From the NCBI GenBank assembly GCA_029706075.1, contig JAINUG010000130.1, positions 1,096,383 through 1,160,382 of the forward strand: DNA of 64,000 bases, given 5' to 3'. Shown one piece after another: positions 51,101 through 62,260 of this stretch. Below the pieces are notes generated by a model. It saw only the letters and a list, made by a program, of their open reading frames with translations, was not told the origin of the DNA and did not search any database. The number at the start of each line of letters is the position of its first letter. Within the stretch, counting starts at the first letter, position 1. The position numbers were made by a program, and so were the translations under genes. The stretch is from Aldrovandia affinis. Its lineage: Eukaryota; Chordata; Actinopteri; Notacanthiformes; Halosauridae.

Positions 51101-54100
51101 TGTCTGAAGAAAAAACATTTCGATCTTGATTGCATGCGTATAGTCATTGTCAAAGTATTTGATGTTTGGAACACATAATCAGTGCGATTAAAAACAAGAT
51201 GTAAAACTAGATGTCTGTGGTGTTAGATGCGGACCCTTGTCCGAGGTCATTCGCTTATATTTTTGTATGAATGGTAATTACCATGCACGCAATACCCATA
51301 CCCTTAATTATTTTGATTGAAAATGCTTTCATCTGGGCTTATAGGTCAATTAATACAACCAATATTCATTTGCCTTTCAAAATACAGCAAGATGTGAAAT
51401 TACATCAGTGAATAGCATGACCAGGTATCCAGTGGGGCAACAGCATTGTACTTAACACTGATGAATGCACCTGACACGATGAGCATTTTGTGCATTTGTG
51501 TGTCTTTTTAAAGAGAACCTGAACCTTGCTGGGAATGTGCCACTTCGTTCAATGGGGATTCAGGGCCAGACCGTCTATAGGGGGCCCCTGCACTGCATCG
51601 GCAGCATCCTACAGAGCGAAGGCGTCCCAGGACTGTACCGAGGGGCGGCGGCTATGCTGCTGCGGGACGTTCCCGGATACGCCCTCTACTTCATCCCCTA
51701 CACCCTGCTCTGCGATTGGTTGACTCCTGACGGCAATGCCACCCTGCATCCCTGTTCCATATGGCTGGCAGGCGGATTGGCAGGTAAAGAGGCAGCTTGC
51801 TTACAACCCCTTTTGTTTGGGTCACAACACTGATGAAATGGATGACATCGGACAACAATTAACGAGTAAAATGAGGTTTTAGTCAAGCAACACAAGAGGA
51901 GGCACAGCCCTTACAAATTAAACAGATGATTTCAGTAAAGGTGAGACATTCAGTCTGGAAAATAAATACTTTATTTATTTGGTTTCCCAGGGTACCTCAC
52001 ATGTGTTTGCCATATGCCATATAAGTCATGTGGAGAAATGCTTTGTTTAATTGAATTTGGCTTTGTATCACAAAGAGTGGATACATGTTAAAGGAGTGGT
52101 TAAAGGACTGGAATGTTGTTTGTGCCTTGTGTTCTGTTTATCCCAGCAAGGACTTTCCATGTCCTCCTGTGTTTCTAATCAACTTAGTGTGCAATTGTGA
52201 TACTATTTGATGTCATTGAACATTCTTTTACAACTGGCTTCAAGGCAGTTATCACAAAGCAGTCCGGATTTAAATAAACTGCAATAAAATGTTGCCCTTA
52301 ACTTTGAACAACAAAACATAGTAAATATTACTTTTTACATTTCTTAACTAAAATTTTAGAACGCGTTGGCATTATTATTGATTTATTTGACAATTAAAAG
52401 TGTGTTTCACAGTGTGCCTCACATGTTTGCCATATGGCCGAAATTCTGTGGAAATTCTTTGTTAGAGGGCTGAAATTCTGTTTGTGCCCTGGCTACCGTC
52501 CACTGTTTATCCAAGATAAAGGAGGACACAGACTTTTCGTGTCCTTGTGTGTTTCTAATGAATTTAGATTACTTAGAACATAGATACTCTGCCTGTAGTC
52601 TTATGTGTAAATATGTGTAGCACACCTGATGCGAACAAATAACCTAATCTCACCCGGTGACAAGAAAGGTATTTGCTTAGTCTGACTTCCTGAAAAACAG
52701 CCCATGATCGAGTTTTCACATTCTTCTAAGAAATGGCTGTAAAACACTGTAAAAGGTCTCATGAGGCACAGCAGGAGTACTGTAAGGACAGATGGATTAC
52801 TCATATGTCATAAAGATGAGCAGTTGCAATCTGATCTCAAACACTTTCCCTAAGCTTCAGCCTTACAGTAGGAATACAGTAGAACCTCAGAGATACAAGC
52901 TTTAAGGCCAGTTTACATCAAAGATTTGCGACGAGACAAAACCGTTTTATAACGTTGCAGAGAAAAGTTGCAGCGCAGTCCCAATACGTATGGTCTGCAA
53001 CATTCTAAAACTAGCCACTTTACATCAAAGCGACGAAGCGGAGAGTTTACCGTTTCCATAACAACCACTCTATTTACGTCCGTGTTGATACCGACTTTAT
53101 TGGTGGTTGCTGGATATTTTCTATCTGAAAAAATGGATGATAGCAGTGACAGTGAGTTTTTACTGCAATTCTATTGTTGATTAAACGCCGTTTGGAGCCG
53201 GCTATGGTCTTTAACCATAATTGCATTTAGGCATAACATAAAAAACAGGGCTACAATTCATGTGTTAGCCTACCATTTCTTTTAACAATCAGAGTATGTA
53301 GCCTACAATATTTTGATTCTCAAACTTTTCAGCCAGTGACTCCCTGTATAGACGCGACCCCCACGCCCCCTGCTTCCCCGAGATGCTTAGGACAATTTAG
53401 ATCAAGTAATCTGCTTGCAAGAGCTCTCTGTGTATAATACAGCATGTGAAATGTATGTGATGTGCTTACTTGTAAGACTCTTGCCTTCAGTCCTTTCTTT
53501 TTACCCAATATTGGTGAGCGCCGCCCGTTTGGTGCCCAGCTTTGTGAAAATGTCATTGCTTGTACAAGTTCTCGCCAGCCCGTGTCCTCATTGTTTCAAG
53601 CTCACATGGTTTATTCGAATGAAATTCATCGGTTGCTTCAGAGTGACTTGTCAATGTGAGTAGCACCTAAATGTAACGTTAAAAACATTTTCCCAGTAGC
53701 CTGCTGACCTGTAGTAAATGTATTTAGCTCATTGTACATTTACTAAACATTAGTCTACAAAAAAAGCTAGCTAACGTTAAAAATAACATTTGGAAAGAAA
53801 TACACCAATTTTTATTATCATTATGTTCAAATTAACTAACAACATAGTTTCAATGTAAACATTTATTATGCTACTGGGCCTTTCTACTGACCATCTTCAA
53901 TTTGACCACAGAAAAGAAAATTCAAACATTTAAAATGTTTAGGTTCAGAAAACACGCCAGAACATCAATAAGTAACACATAACAGTTATTGAATAATGAA
54001 GAATAATGATTTTGTTTTGAAAGAAAATGAACATAATAGCTCAACTAGTTGTCTGTGGGCATCAATTCTTCATTTTAGATGAGTCATTCCAAGGCAGTTC

Positions 54101-57100
54101 AAAATGAGTTCAAAATCCAGAATGATTCACTCCCAGGCAGACCTGTTGGCTTGTAGAGTCTGCCTTACTGTGCACATGATGTGCAGAGAGTGTGTGTGTG
54201 CTCCTTGCAGATGCACTTCTTGCATTTCACACATGGGGTGCTGGTTTTAGAGTCATTTCTGTCAGGACAAACCTGGCACCTGCTACGTTTCCCGCCTGCT
54301 GTTGGACGCACTGGAGTAGTTGGGGTGTGTGTCACCATGCACATGCCTCCCCTCTAAGTTTGTCATCTCAAGAATGTCCTTTTGCATTGATGGTGTTATG
54401 AAGAGTTGTACATGACTGCTAGCTTATCTGGTGGGGCCTGGAACCATTTTGATGGCATTAGCAGCACTAAGTCTACCCTGTATTTCAACTGGGGATCCGG
54501 ACCATAGTAGCTTTCTATTTTTGGAAGTGAACAATGATAAGGGCTGTGTGCAGCCCTTATTATAAGTGTCCCCCCCCCCCCATGCTGCTTGAATGATCAG
54601 AGATCTTGTGGGAACTATGTTTTCTCCTCACACACACATACAAGCATGCTCTCTCTCTCTCTCTCACAGACACACACACACACACACACACACACAAATT
54701 AATGTGAAAGTGCCCTCAGTATCAGCCAACACAACAAAAACAAGATGAAAATGATGGTTTTATATAACAATAGACCTTGGGGTCAAAATGACCCCAACAA
54801 CACCAATGCGTACAACATGTGTACAGGATATTTGTTGGAAATTTTGCACAAAGACTTTGAAGAAATTGTCACTCTGAAATCATGACATATTGAAAAACAT
54901 TAAACACAGTTAATTTCATGTTTGCCATGTTTTCCCCATAAAGTTAGGAAAAGTCATGAAAAATCTCGCTGAAAAAAGTATGTTAACCATGTTTTTAGAG
55001 ACTGTGAACATTGAATGGAATCAAATTGACCCCAAACATAATAGGAGGGTTAAAAAGCCATCTACCCAGAGCTATCCAAGGCTGCAATGGATGTCACCTT
55101 CCATCTGGATTCCTTCATTCTTCAGCAAGATAACGACCCGAAACACACCTTGACCTATTTATGTGAAAATACCTTTTCCGACCTCAATCCCTAGACGTAT
55201 GGGACAAACATAAACAACAAATAGCAGGATAGCTCACTGCTAAAACTTATTAACTGAATACTGTTTTGAGGCTATTTCAAAAACTATTTTGAATCAGATT
55301 CAATTTTCAATATAATTTTCAATTTCTTTGATGTTCTCATTGTTCATGTGTTTTTGTCATTTTAAAGTATTTACAGTCATTGTCAATTATGAGATAAAAA
55401 AACTGACCCCAAACCATGTATCCAAAACTTGTATTTGTGCACTATACTGCGCGCTGATTGGTTGGAGAAATGTAACAATGGCCCTGACGTACGCTACGTT
55501 CTGAAACTCAACACTTGCGACTTGACCTGGTGAATTACGAGAATCAGCCGCAGTCAGCCGACTTGTGACGACCAGAAACGGTGTAATTTACACTGCTGCA
55601 ACATTTCTCTGCAACGTGACCCAGGAAACTTTCCTCACAAACTTTACTTTTCCTTATCAATGCTTACCACTGGTTTGATTATTTATTAACAAATGAACTC
55701 AAAGAAGTGGGTCACTGAATAAAAAATGATGTTTTCAACAGTTCTAATGAAATCCTAAACTGGTTTGATTATTTATTATGAACTGAAACTAAGGTTTACA
55801 CCTCCAAAATGAGGAAACGGCACCTGTTTCAAAATCTCACTACAGTATTGCAAGTAATGATTCAAATCAATAAAGGATTCAAATTTTGAATATTGGTGCA
55901 TTTTAACGTCAATTTCAAAGTCAGGAACATTTAGATCCACCTCCATTCCCAATGCGATAATATCTCTGAGGTTGTACTGTATAGTGCTACTGCAACATTA
56001 TATGGAAGAAAAACATGATATATATAAAATATGCTGTGCATGGGTACAGCATGACCGCTCGCATGGTAAACAGCAGTGTCTTCTCCGGCTGAAAAGAATT
56101 CAGATCGTATTTCAGCCCTCTCAGGTTCACCTCTCTCTTGACCTCTAACATTACGTGATTTATGACCTTCTGTGCAGGGTCCATCTCCTGGGTCACTGCA
56201 ACCCCCGCTGATGTAGTGAAGAGTCGACTGCAGGCTGATGCCCACCAGCAGAGGAAGTACAGAGGGATCATCCATTGCATCATGAAGAGCTATAAGACAG
56301 AGGGTCTTCATGTAAGCTCGGCCGGTTTCATTTCTGCTATGACAAACGCAACGACCTGTCATATCATGGCTTACAATAAAGACATCGTCTGATGAAACAG
56401 TCAGTGCAAACGGAAAACAAATCAACCCATGTAAGTTGGCATGGTTCGAGTCACAAGACCGATTATTGGCTGAACTGTATGCGGCTTCTGTGGCCATTGA
56501 CCTGCATGCCTGAGGAAGATGGAGTTATACAATTAAGTTGAGGTAGAGGAATGGATAAAGAAAGGAGATCTAGAGAGGCAGAGATCATTTTGGTATTTTT
56601 GTACACTGTATTTAAACCTAAGACATAATACTAAGGCATAATACCTGGATATCTTTTGACATGCTCATAAAGGCTATCACCTACCAATCACGGGAAGGAT
56701 CAAATTGAATAACTATACAGCAAATAGTATTGCCTGAGCAAGAACTGAGGTGCAAACCATCTAGCCCTGCTGTAACATGTAATCTATCATGCCAAACACA
56801 AAACCGTATTCAGTGTTCAAAGACAGGTACTAATTCTTTTTAATACGATTCATAAAGGAGCTGTGGTTAATTATTTATGATTGGGTTTTGATTAAATGGT
56901 GAATGGCGTAGAGCAGGGTCTTGTATAATTTTAAATCTGCTGGCCTTCGAAGGCTGTTTAGCTGCATCGCGTCGGTTGCCAGTTGCAAGTTCTAGCCCGA
57001 GGAGTAAAGCCTTTACGTTTATTTACATGACTGCCTTGGAACTTATATGCATAGTTTGTATACATTTTGTGGACAGTGTTGTCCTTCATGTTGAACTTCA

Positions 57101-57310
57101 TGATCATAAATGATTGATATGTTGATGACCAATGTATTAGATGTGAAGTTCTAAAAAATCACATGAGTCTTACCTAGCTCTCTGAACCTGTCTCCCTGTC
57201 TCCAGGTTTTCTTCCGTGGGGCAACAGTGAATGCCATCCGTGGATTCCCGATGAGTGCCACCATGTTTTTGAGCTATGAACTCTCCCTGAAGTTGTTTAG
57301 GAGCCTGTAG
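48086..57310 (+). CDS. slc25a48: Solute carrier family 25 member 48 (mitochondrial carrier), complete seven-exon gene
   Basis: Joining 48086-48131, 49469-49512, 49825-49896, 50720-50972, 51514-51783, 56178-56311 and 57206-57310 gives an uninterrupted 307-residue protein; every intron is GT-AG and the phases agree. It is an SLC25 inner-membrane carrier: three repeats, each with a PX[DE]XX[RK] signature (PLDTVK at residues 25-30, PVDLVK at 121-126, PADVVK at 238-243), each followed by an R-L-Q stretch. From memory it aligns nearly end to end with human SLC25A48 (about 311 residues), including VGHPLDTVKTRLQAG and LRDVPGY. Mammalian SLC25A48 has been reported as a mitochondrial choline importer; transferring that substrate here is inference. 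The start is the first ATG after an in-frame TGA at 48056, with a purine at -3. No frameshift or missing signature residue is seen. Only SLC25A47 or A45 would be close alternatives, and the match to A48 is clearly better. Confidence 0.95.
49469..49512 (+). CDS. slc25a48: slc25a48 coding exon 2
   Basis: A 44-bp exon between a pyrimidine-rich acceptor ending CCACAG and the donor AAG|GTACGT. It completes Gly16 and carries the first carrier signature (VGHPLDTVK). Intron 2 is only 312 bp. Confidence 0.93.
49825..49896 (+). CDS. slc25a48: slc25a48 coding exon 3
   Basis: A 72-bp in-phase exon (residues 31-54) starting TRLQAGKGYKGTLHC. The acceptor is CCCACAG and the donor AGC|GTAAGT. It encodes the matrix helix of carrier repeat 1. 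Confidence 0.93.
50720..50972 (+). CDS. slc25a48: slc25a48 coding exon 4
   Basis: A 253-bp exon (residues 55-138 plus one base) that follows acceptor TTGCCAG. It contains the FFKGLSFPLASI segment and the second signature PVDLVKIRLQ. The donor is CAG|GTAGAT. It covers helix 2, helix 3 and the start of matrix loop 2. Confidence 0.94.
51514..51783 (+). CDS. slc25a48: slc25a48 coding exon 5
   Basis: A 270-bp exon (residues 139-228). Two AGs stand close together at the acceptor; the one ending at 51513 keeps the frame and the one ending at 51515 breaks it. It carries LYRGAAAMLLRDVPGYALYF, the conserved core of repeat 2, and ends at CAG|GTAAAG. A 4394-bp intron follows. Confidence 0.94.
51985..52575 (+). 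repeat. Divergent local direct duplication in slc25a48 intron 5
   Basis: The tract at about 51990-52200 recurs at about 52400-52575 in the same order: CTCACATG(TG)TTTGCCATATG, GTGGA(A)A with CTTTGTT, GTTTGTGCC, CTGTTTATCC, and GTGTTTCTAAT followed by TTTAG-type ends. Divergence indicates an old event. Confidence 0.75.
54165..55053 (-). mobile_element. piggyBac-like transposon remnant
   Basis: On the minus strand about 54336-54165 encodes the Cys-rich C-terminal zinc finger of piggyBac transposases: RCQVCPDRNDSK, CVKCKKCICKEH, TLCTSCAQ and a TAA stop. The Cys/His spacing fits the PGBD family. The right edge at 55033-55053 reads CCCCAAACATAATAGGAGGG followed by TTAA, the piggyBac target site. 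GGGGTCAAAATGACCCC occurs inside (54779). Most of the transposase is deleted. Confidence 0.8.
54651..54697. repeat. (CT)n then (CA)n microsatellite
   Basis: Compound dinucleotide run. A poly-C stretch lies just upstream at about 54570. Confidence 0.93.
55054..55200 (+). mobile_element. Tc1-like transposase scrap
   Basis: In one frame the DNA reads FILQQDNDPKHTLT (55114 on), the segment with the second catalytic Asp of Tc1-like transposases, then decays to a stop after DLNP. It abuts the TTAA of the piggyBac-like remnant. Confidence 0.75.
56178..56311 (+). CDS. slc25a48: slc25a48 coding exon 6
   Basis: A 134-bp exon (residues 229-273) with the third signature PADVVKSRLQAD. The acceptor is TGTGCAG and the donor CAT|GTAAGC. 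It completes Gly229 from the phase-1 junction with exon 5. Confidence 0.94.
57206..57310 (+). CDS. slc25a48: slc25a48 coding exon 7 (terminal)
   Basis: Encodes residues 274-307 and a TAG stop. VFFRGATVNAIRGFPMSA matches the sixth-helix region of the family. The tail is a few residues shorter than in human. The acceptor is CTCCAG. Confidence 0.94.
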   Translation, partial: VFFRGATVNAIRGFPMSATMFLSYELSLKLFRSL

Positions 57311-57975
57311 CAGGTCATATGCCATTGCTTCTGATGGCTCCCAATGGATCTACCCGGAAAACTTTATTTTCCTATTATTTCAAAGTGACTCACGAGATAG
57401 CCCACAGGTTTGTGGGTTTATCATTGTTGCAAAAAGAGAAAAGATGCACCCTTTTACAAGTATTCACACATTTCTTACATTAAGAAAGATATAAAACAAG
57501 TTAATATATGTATATAAATATATATGTATGTGCACAGCAGACAGATTAAAATGTATGTTTGTGCACAAATGGCAAAAATCGAGCAGGATTTTTCTGTACA
57601 AATATTTGAATATACAAATTGGAGTTATATTATACATATTGTGTATGTTTGCTAACATTAATCATATTACTTGAATGTAAAAAAATACAATCTATAAAAT
57701 AAGTAATATAAAATAAATGTTATCAGTCAACGATTCATTATTCATATGTGCATGCCTTATTCATGATTCAGCCAGTTCTCCGCAATTCTCATACATGACA
57801 AATCGAATACGTTATTAATATATGTGGAATAAAAACATTCCCAGAAAAAAGGAGAATGTATTATTTAACATATCCTCTCTTGTCTAATTTATTTGTTTTC
57901 ATCTTCCACATTTCTGAAAGTGTGGATAAATACATCATACTGAAAGAGCTGTTCAAATAAAGAGCTCACGTGACG
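57311..57975 (+). promoter_or_regulatory. Putative slc25a48 3' UTR with polyadenylation signals
   Basis: AT-rich sequence after the stop with no reading frame. AATAAA hexamers occur at 57712-57717 and 57956-57961; the second is followed by GC-richer DNA and is a reasonable end of the transcript. Which one is used is not visible. Confidence 0.45.
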
Positions 57976-58291
57976 TGAACCCACTGCCGTACTGGAACAG
58001 GAAGTGACATTTCAAATGCACACGTTCCATAGGGACTACTGTTAAAAGTTAAAAGTCCATAAGCCCTATTTTATGGAGGTAAATGCACAATCCACACTCG
58101 ACCAAAATGACCAAACCGCCCCCCATCTGTCCACTCAGAGCAAACTTTAAAAATAAAAATGAGGATGAAAATACAGACCTCCAAAATGCCAAAGACCACC
58201 TGTGCGTGGATTTCTCTGCTGTCAGAATAGAGCTCTGTGTAAAAGTACATGCTGCTTGTTTGAGGAAAATCTGTCACTTCACCATTCATGA
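57976..58291. other. Gene-free DNA after slc25a48
   Basis: Nothing recognised. Confidence 0.4.
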
Positions 58292-59302
58292 CAGGCACGT
58301 GCACAGATAGGGCCCAAGGGGGGCTTGAGCCCCTGCCCTTTTGCCCTCAGAGTCAAAAAGGGCCCTTTTAATTGCAGTTTATTTTTTCTTTATTTGTTAT
58401 TGAAATTCTATCAAATATAAAGAGGGAAATGATTGGCTAGTAGTACCCATGAAAAAAGACACCTTATCATCAATTTAGAAAGTACTCCGCTCTCCAAGCC
58501 CCCCCTTCCAAATTGTTTTTCCAATCAATCAATCAACGTCGCATCTTCCGACATTCCGAATACAACTTGTCATGAAAAGCACCGCATCCCCAGCCCCAGT
58601 TCGGTTACGGTGAATGATATCACTCAGGTAGGCACTGTTTTAATTATGAAACCACGATTAAACAACACTTAGGCTACTTACTTTTTATGTTATATATCCG
58701 TTAAAAAAACGATGAAGTAAGTCAGGAGGACTTGCCACCTTCACGCTGTAATTTCGTCATTACTAGCCTCGGTACTCATGAGCAAGTAAGCAAGTCTAAT
58801 TATCATTGAAACGACGTTATCTCCGTCATGCAGGAAATATGCAATATGCAATCAATTTTAGTGTAGTAACCCCCTTTAATTTATAGCCAGTTTTCTAAAA
58901 ACGTGATGTTTAAAAGTATATTATTGTTTGGGCATGTAGCAGTGTGTTTCCCTGTTAAAATAAAAACAATTAGTTTGAATGCCCTTAAATTGCATCCTTC
59001 CTAACTTTCTTTCTCAAAGAAACCACTGATCTAATGTGACTAAATTGGTCTAAACAACTGAACACTGACTGACTGCATTACTTACACTGACTGACTTGCA
59101 GTACTGCATCTAGTCTGTGGTTTCTTCATGGAATAATGTGTTTCAGTAGAACTTAAACAGGTCCCATGTTATGAACATAGTGTGTGATTATGGATGGCGG
59201 CGATGTGGCAACATCGGGGTGGGAATAGTGTGTGTTGGTGGGGTGAGTGCCCTATTTCTTTGCTTGAGCCCCTGCCCCCCAAAATGTCTGTGGACGGCCC
59301 TG
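58292..59302. mobile_element. 1.0-kb hAT-like nonautonomous transposon
   Basis: The left end CAGGCACGTGCACAGATA and the inverse of the right end, CAGGGCCGTCCACAGACA, agree at 14 of 18 positions. The flanking octamers ATTCATGA and ACTCATGA differ at one base, fitting the 8-bp hAT target duplication. Both ends also carry CTTGAGCCCCTGCC. The short frame at 58433-58672 has no recognised domain. Confidence 0.85.
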
Positions 59303-61739
59303 ACTCATGATGTTAGGGTGCCATATGGAAAACAAATATTAGCTTGAGCTTTGAGACGAGCATTTTGGCTGTGTTTATTTTCAGTGGACAGACTGAAATC
59401 AAATCATTCTTGCAGCCTGGTGGAGGGACTTGTGTAGTATTAACAGCAAGGCTGAGACAACGCACAGAGGTTTTGCAGTTGGGAGGGGGGGAGGGGGGTC
59501 ACCACAGTCAGTTTTCTTTCACCGTGACCTTCAGCAAGATTATCTTTTTATCTGTACAAGCTTCCTGTGTTCCTTCATCCTACTGAACCTCCATGCTGCT
59601 TGGCTATATTTGAAAGATATAATGCGAAATTACCTTGAGGTGCTTGTTGCAGAGTAACCTTTTGTGGCTGCGCACAATCACTAAACGTGTTTTTGCTACG
59701 TTGGGAAGAACACATCCGATTCTCTGTAGTGCTCTGGGGAAGATATGTTCGGTCTCCTGGCTGGGGGATACTGGTAAAGGGGCGCAGAAGGGGAGGTTTC
59801 GTGTGTTCTCACGACGAGCTGAAGCATGTCAGCCAGGGCACTTTTATTCCCAGAATTTTGCCGCACTTACTTGTCAGATTGGTCTGGCCTTGCTGTGAAA
59901 ATTCAGCCACAGATGCACATGGACGAAAGCGCAGGGAATTTTATCCAGCATTGCATTCACAATATTTGCTTGTCAGTGTTCACAAAGCAGTGGCATTTTT
60001 GAAACGTGCATGTATCCACAGACAAAAAAGTGTGAGGCTTCCTCGTAATAGATTTGGAATGGTGCTTAGACTCAAAGATTCCACATTTGAAAACAGAATT
60101 AATGAATGACAATCTCATAACATGAATATTACATATCCTCTCTGAAATCCAAGGTTGATTGAAATTACTCCAGGTGAGTTCACTCCAGTTTCACTCCTGC
60201 CACATTCCAGCAGACTGTAATGTATGATGGTACAGAAGTTCCATTGTGCATATACCATTAGCACATGTTTACCATTCAGAGTATGCAACCGCTGTGATTA
60301 ATACATTGAGGCGACAGATTTACTAAAACATATTTTGAATGATTGCCAAATAGTACATCTTGGAGGCTTTGAGGACAATTGATGCATTGCGTTTACACAT
60401 ATATTCCACTAGGTGGAAGTGTTTCCTAGAGAGAGAAAAAATCTGGCCCCAAAAAAAGCAATATTGCATGGAGCACTATCTCATAAAATAATAATAGAAT
60501 AGATATAAATGACTTATCAGCTATATTTTAAAAAGTTAAATACAGTACAACATGCAGTATATTGCTTGCCTGGTGCTTGTGGGAGAGGGATTTATATTAG
60601 GGAAAATACAGTCCCATTACTTCTGATATGGAGGATATATATATATTTAATTTGCATTACATTTTTGTAATTATCAGCCAATAAGGAAGCATCAAGTTCT
60701 GCCCCTCCGCTGTTCTTTGTTGCTCTGCCAGGTGATAGCTTTGCTGGATGATTTTTTCGAATATAAAAGGTGAAGACAATTAGTGGTGATCCTTTGACTT
60801 GATGTAACAACTGTTCAGTGCCTGTTGTCGTTTTGTTTGTGAAATGTGTATGATCATTTTTTTGTTTGGACAATTCACATTAATGATTGCCTTGTGCACT
60901 GGCCATCACTCATGCTTTTTGTTTAAGTTGATTATCTGAAATGTGGCTGGGACTTCTCTGTCTATGGATATTGTTATTGCTTTTACATTGCTGTGTCATC
61001 CATCCATCCAGTGGGATACAGGATCATAAATAATTAAACATTGTGAATTCAATAACCTCTTTTCTAACTTGTTATTCAGCAGAAAATGCATTAATATTCT
61101 TAAATGATCAAGATACAGTATATTTATTTGAAATGACATATTTGAAATGTCACTCAGAGGAGTGTTTTCTCATGTTTATACTCATGTGTATGAAAGGATG
61201 AGAAGGTTTGGTAATGCAACGTGCCTATCAAGACAGAGGAAACTTTGAAAGCCTTCTGACAAAGGTTGCATGATCTGATGAAAGATGATTAAGGATTCAC
61301 ATACATCTGTGCTGCTGCTGTTTCAATTCGAGAGGCACTGCCAATCAACTCGTCTTTAGATACAAACATTTTGAGTGGGAATTCATCTTTTTATGAACGT
61401 ATTTTCGGAAAATCTTTCCATCTCTGCACCCATGCTTTTAATCTTAAAGGCTTAAATGAAGCCACAATTAAAAATGAAAACAATGAAGCCTACCACAATG
61501 GATTTTGTATCAAGTATCATTTGTTTCTATCCCTGTGACATCAGAACAGCCTAGGCCTCATGGTGCAAGAAGCAAACAGCACCATTCTCAGTCCAGTGCT
61601 CTTAAACAGTCAGCTACTATTCTGTACCATACCGTTCAGTGCACATGACAGAATGCTGATCATTGTGAATTAATGCTCAATAATTCCCCCACTCCACCCT
61701 TCCCTGGCTTAAGTGGGACTCCCTGGTTTGAACAGTGCC
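59303..61739. other. Gene-free DNA
   Basis: A G-rich run (59481-59498) is the only notable structure. No exon is supported on either strand. Confidence 0.4.
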
Positions 61740-62260
61740 TTTGCTGATCACAGTCTCAAAACGGACGTGGTTCCTCAGTGGCTTCGCCCATAACTCCATG
61801 GAGGAGGCCAGCGGCCAGCGGAGTAGCAAATGAGGTTTCGGGGGGAAGCGTCTCCAAAGGGAGGGAGCTCTGCCCGTGCAAGAGCCTCACATCCCCTACA
61901 CCCCCATACCCCCCCCCCCCCACCGGCTCCTCCGTCCCGCTCCACTGCTCGCTTTGCCCCTGCCCTAGAGCGGCTGGCCATTTCACCACAAGCGCCCGCC
62001 CTCTTTCTCTCAAGGAAAGCGTCGGAGGTTATCTGTGTGGGTTGCACGCCTCCGCTCATCCCAGCTAAAACATAGCGTTCCCACAAAAGTTGGTGAAAGC
62101 GCTGCGCGTTGGCGGGGGAGGGCGCCCACGTGTGTCTGCTGTTCTGCCAGATTGGAGCTCCGCTCGTTCACAGGAGGGGAGTGTGGGAAACCGTCCCTGC
62201 CGCTCGGTCGTATTGTTCGTTAAGGGTTCGTTTCCAGGCAGTTGTCCAACGGTTTCAAAA
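61740..62260. promoter_or_regulatory. CpG island without a recognised gene
   Basis: About 500 bp of GC- and CpG-rich DNA with a poly-C run at 61909-61921. Overlapping open frames on both strands are due to composition. It could be the promoter of a gene lying outside the window or an unrecognised first exon. Confidence 0.4.

Larger units (their letters stand above)
52905..55640. mobile_element. Old DNA-transposon ends (Harbinger/IS4EU-like) enclosing a nested insertion
   Basis: ACGTTGCAGAGAAAAGTTGC at 52952 and the inverse GCTGCAACATTTCTCTGCAA at 55595 form a 23-bp inverted pair with one mismatch. The left flank GGCCAGTTTACATCAAAG recurs in part at 53019 and looks like a terminal motif of such elements. 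A short frame at 53131-53178 (MDDSSDSEFLLQFYC) resembles the acidic start of HARBI1-like transposases. Class assignment is tentative. Confidence 0.5.

Noticed and set aside
53462..53659. 65-codon frame inside intron 5 of slc25a48
   Set aside because: It lies within transposon-rich intron sequence and matches nothing I can name.
55931..56497. 188-codon minus-strand frame
   Set aside because: It runs antisense across slc25a48 exon 6, whose + strand reading is clearly the conserved one.
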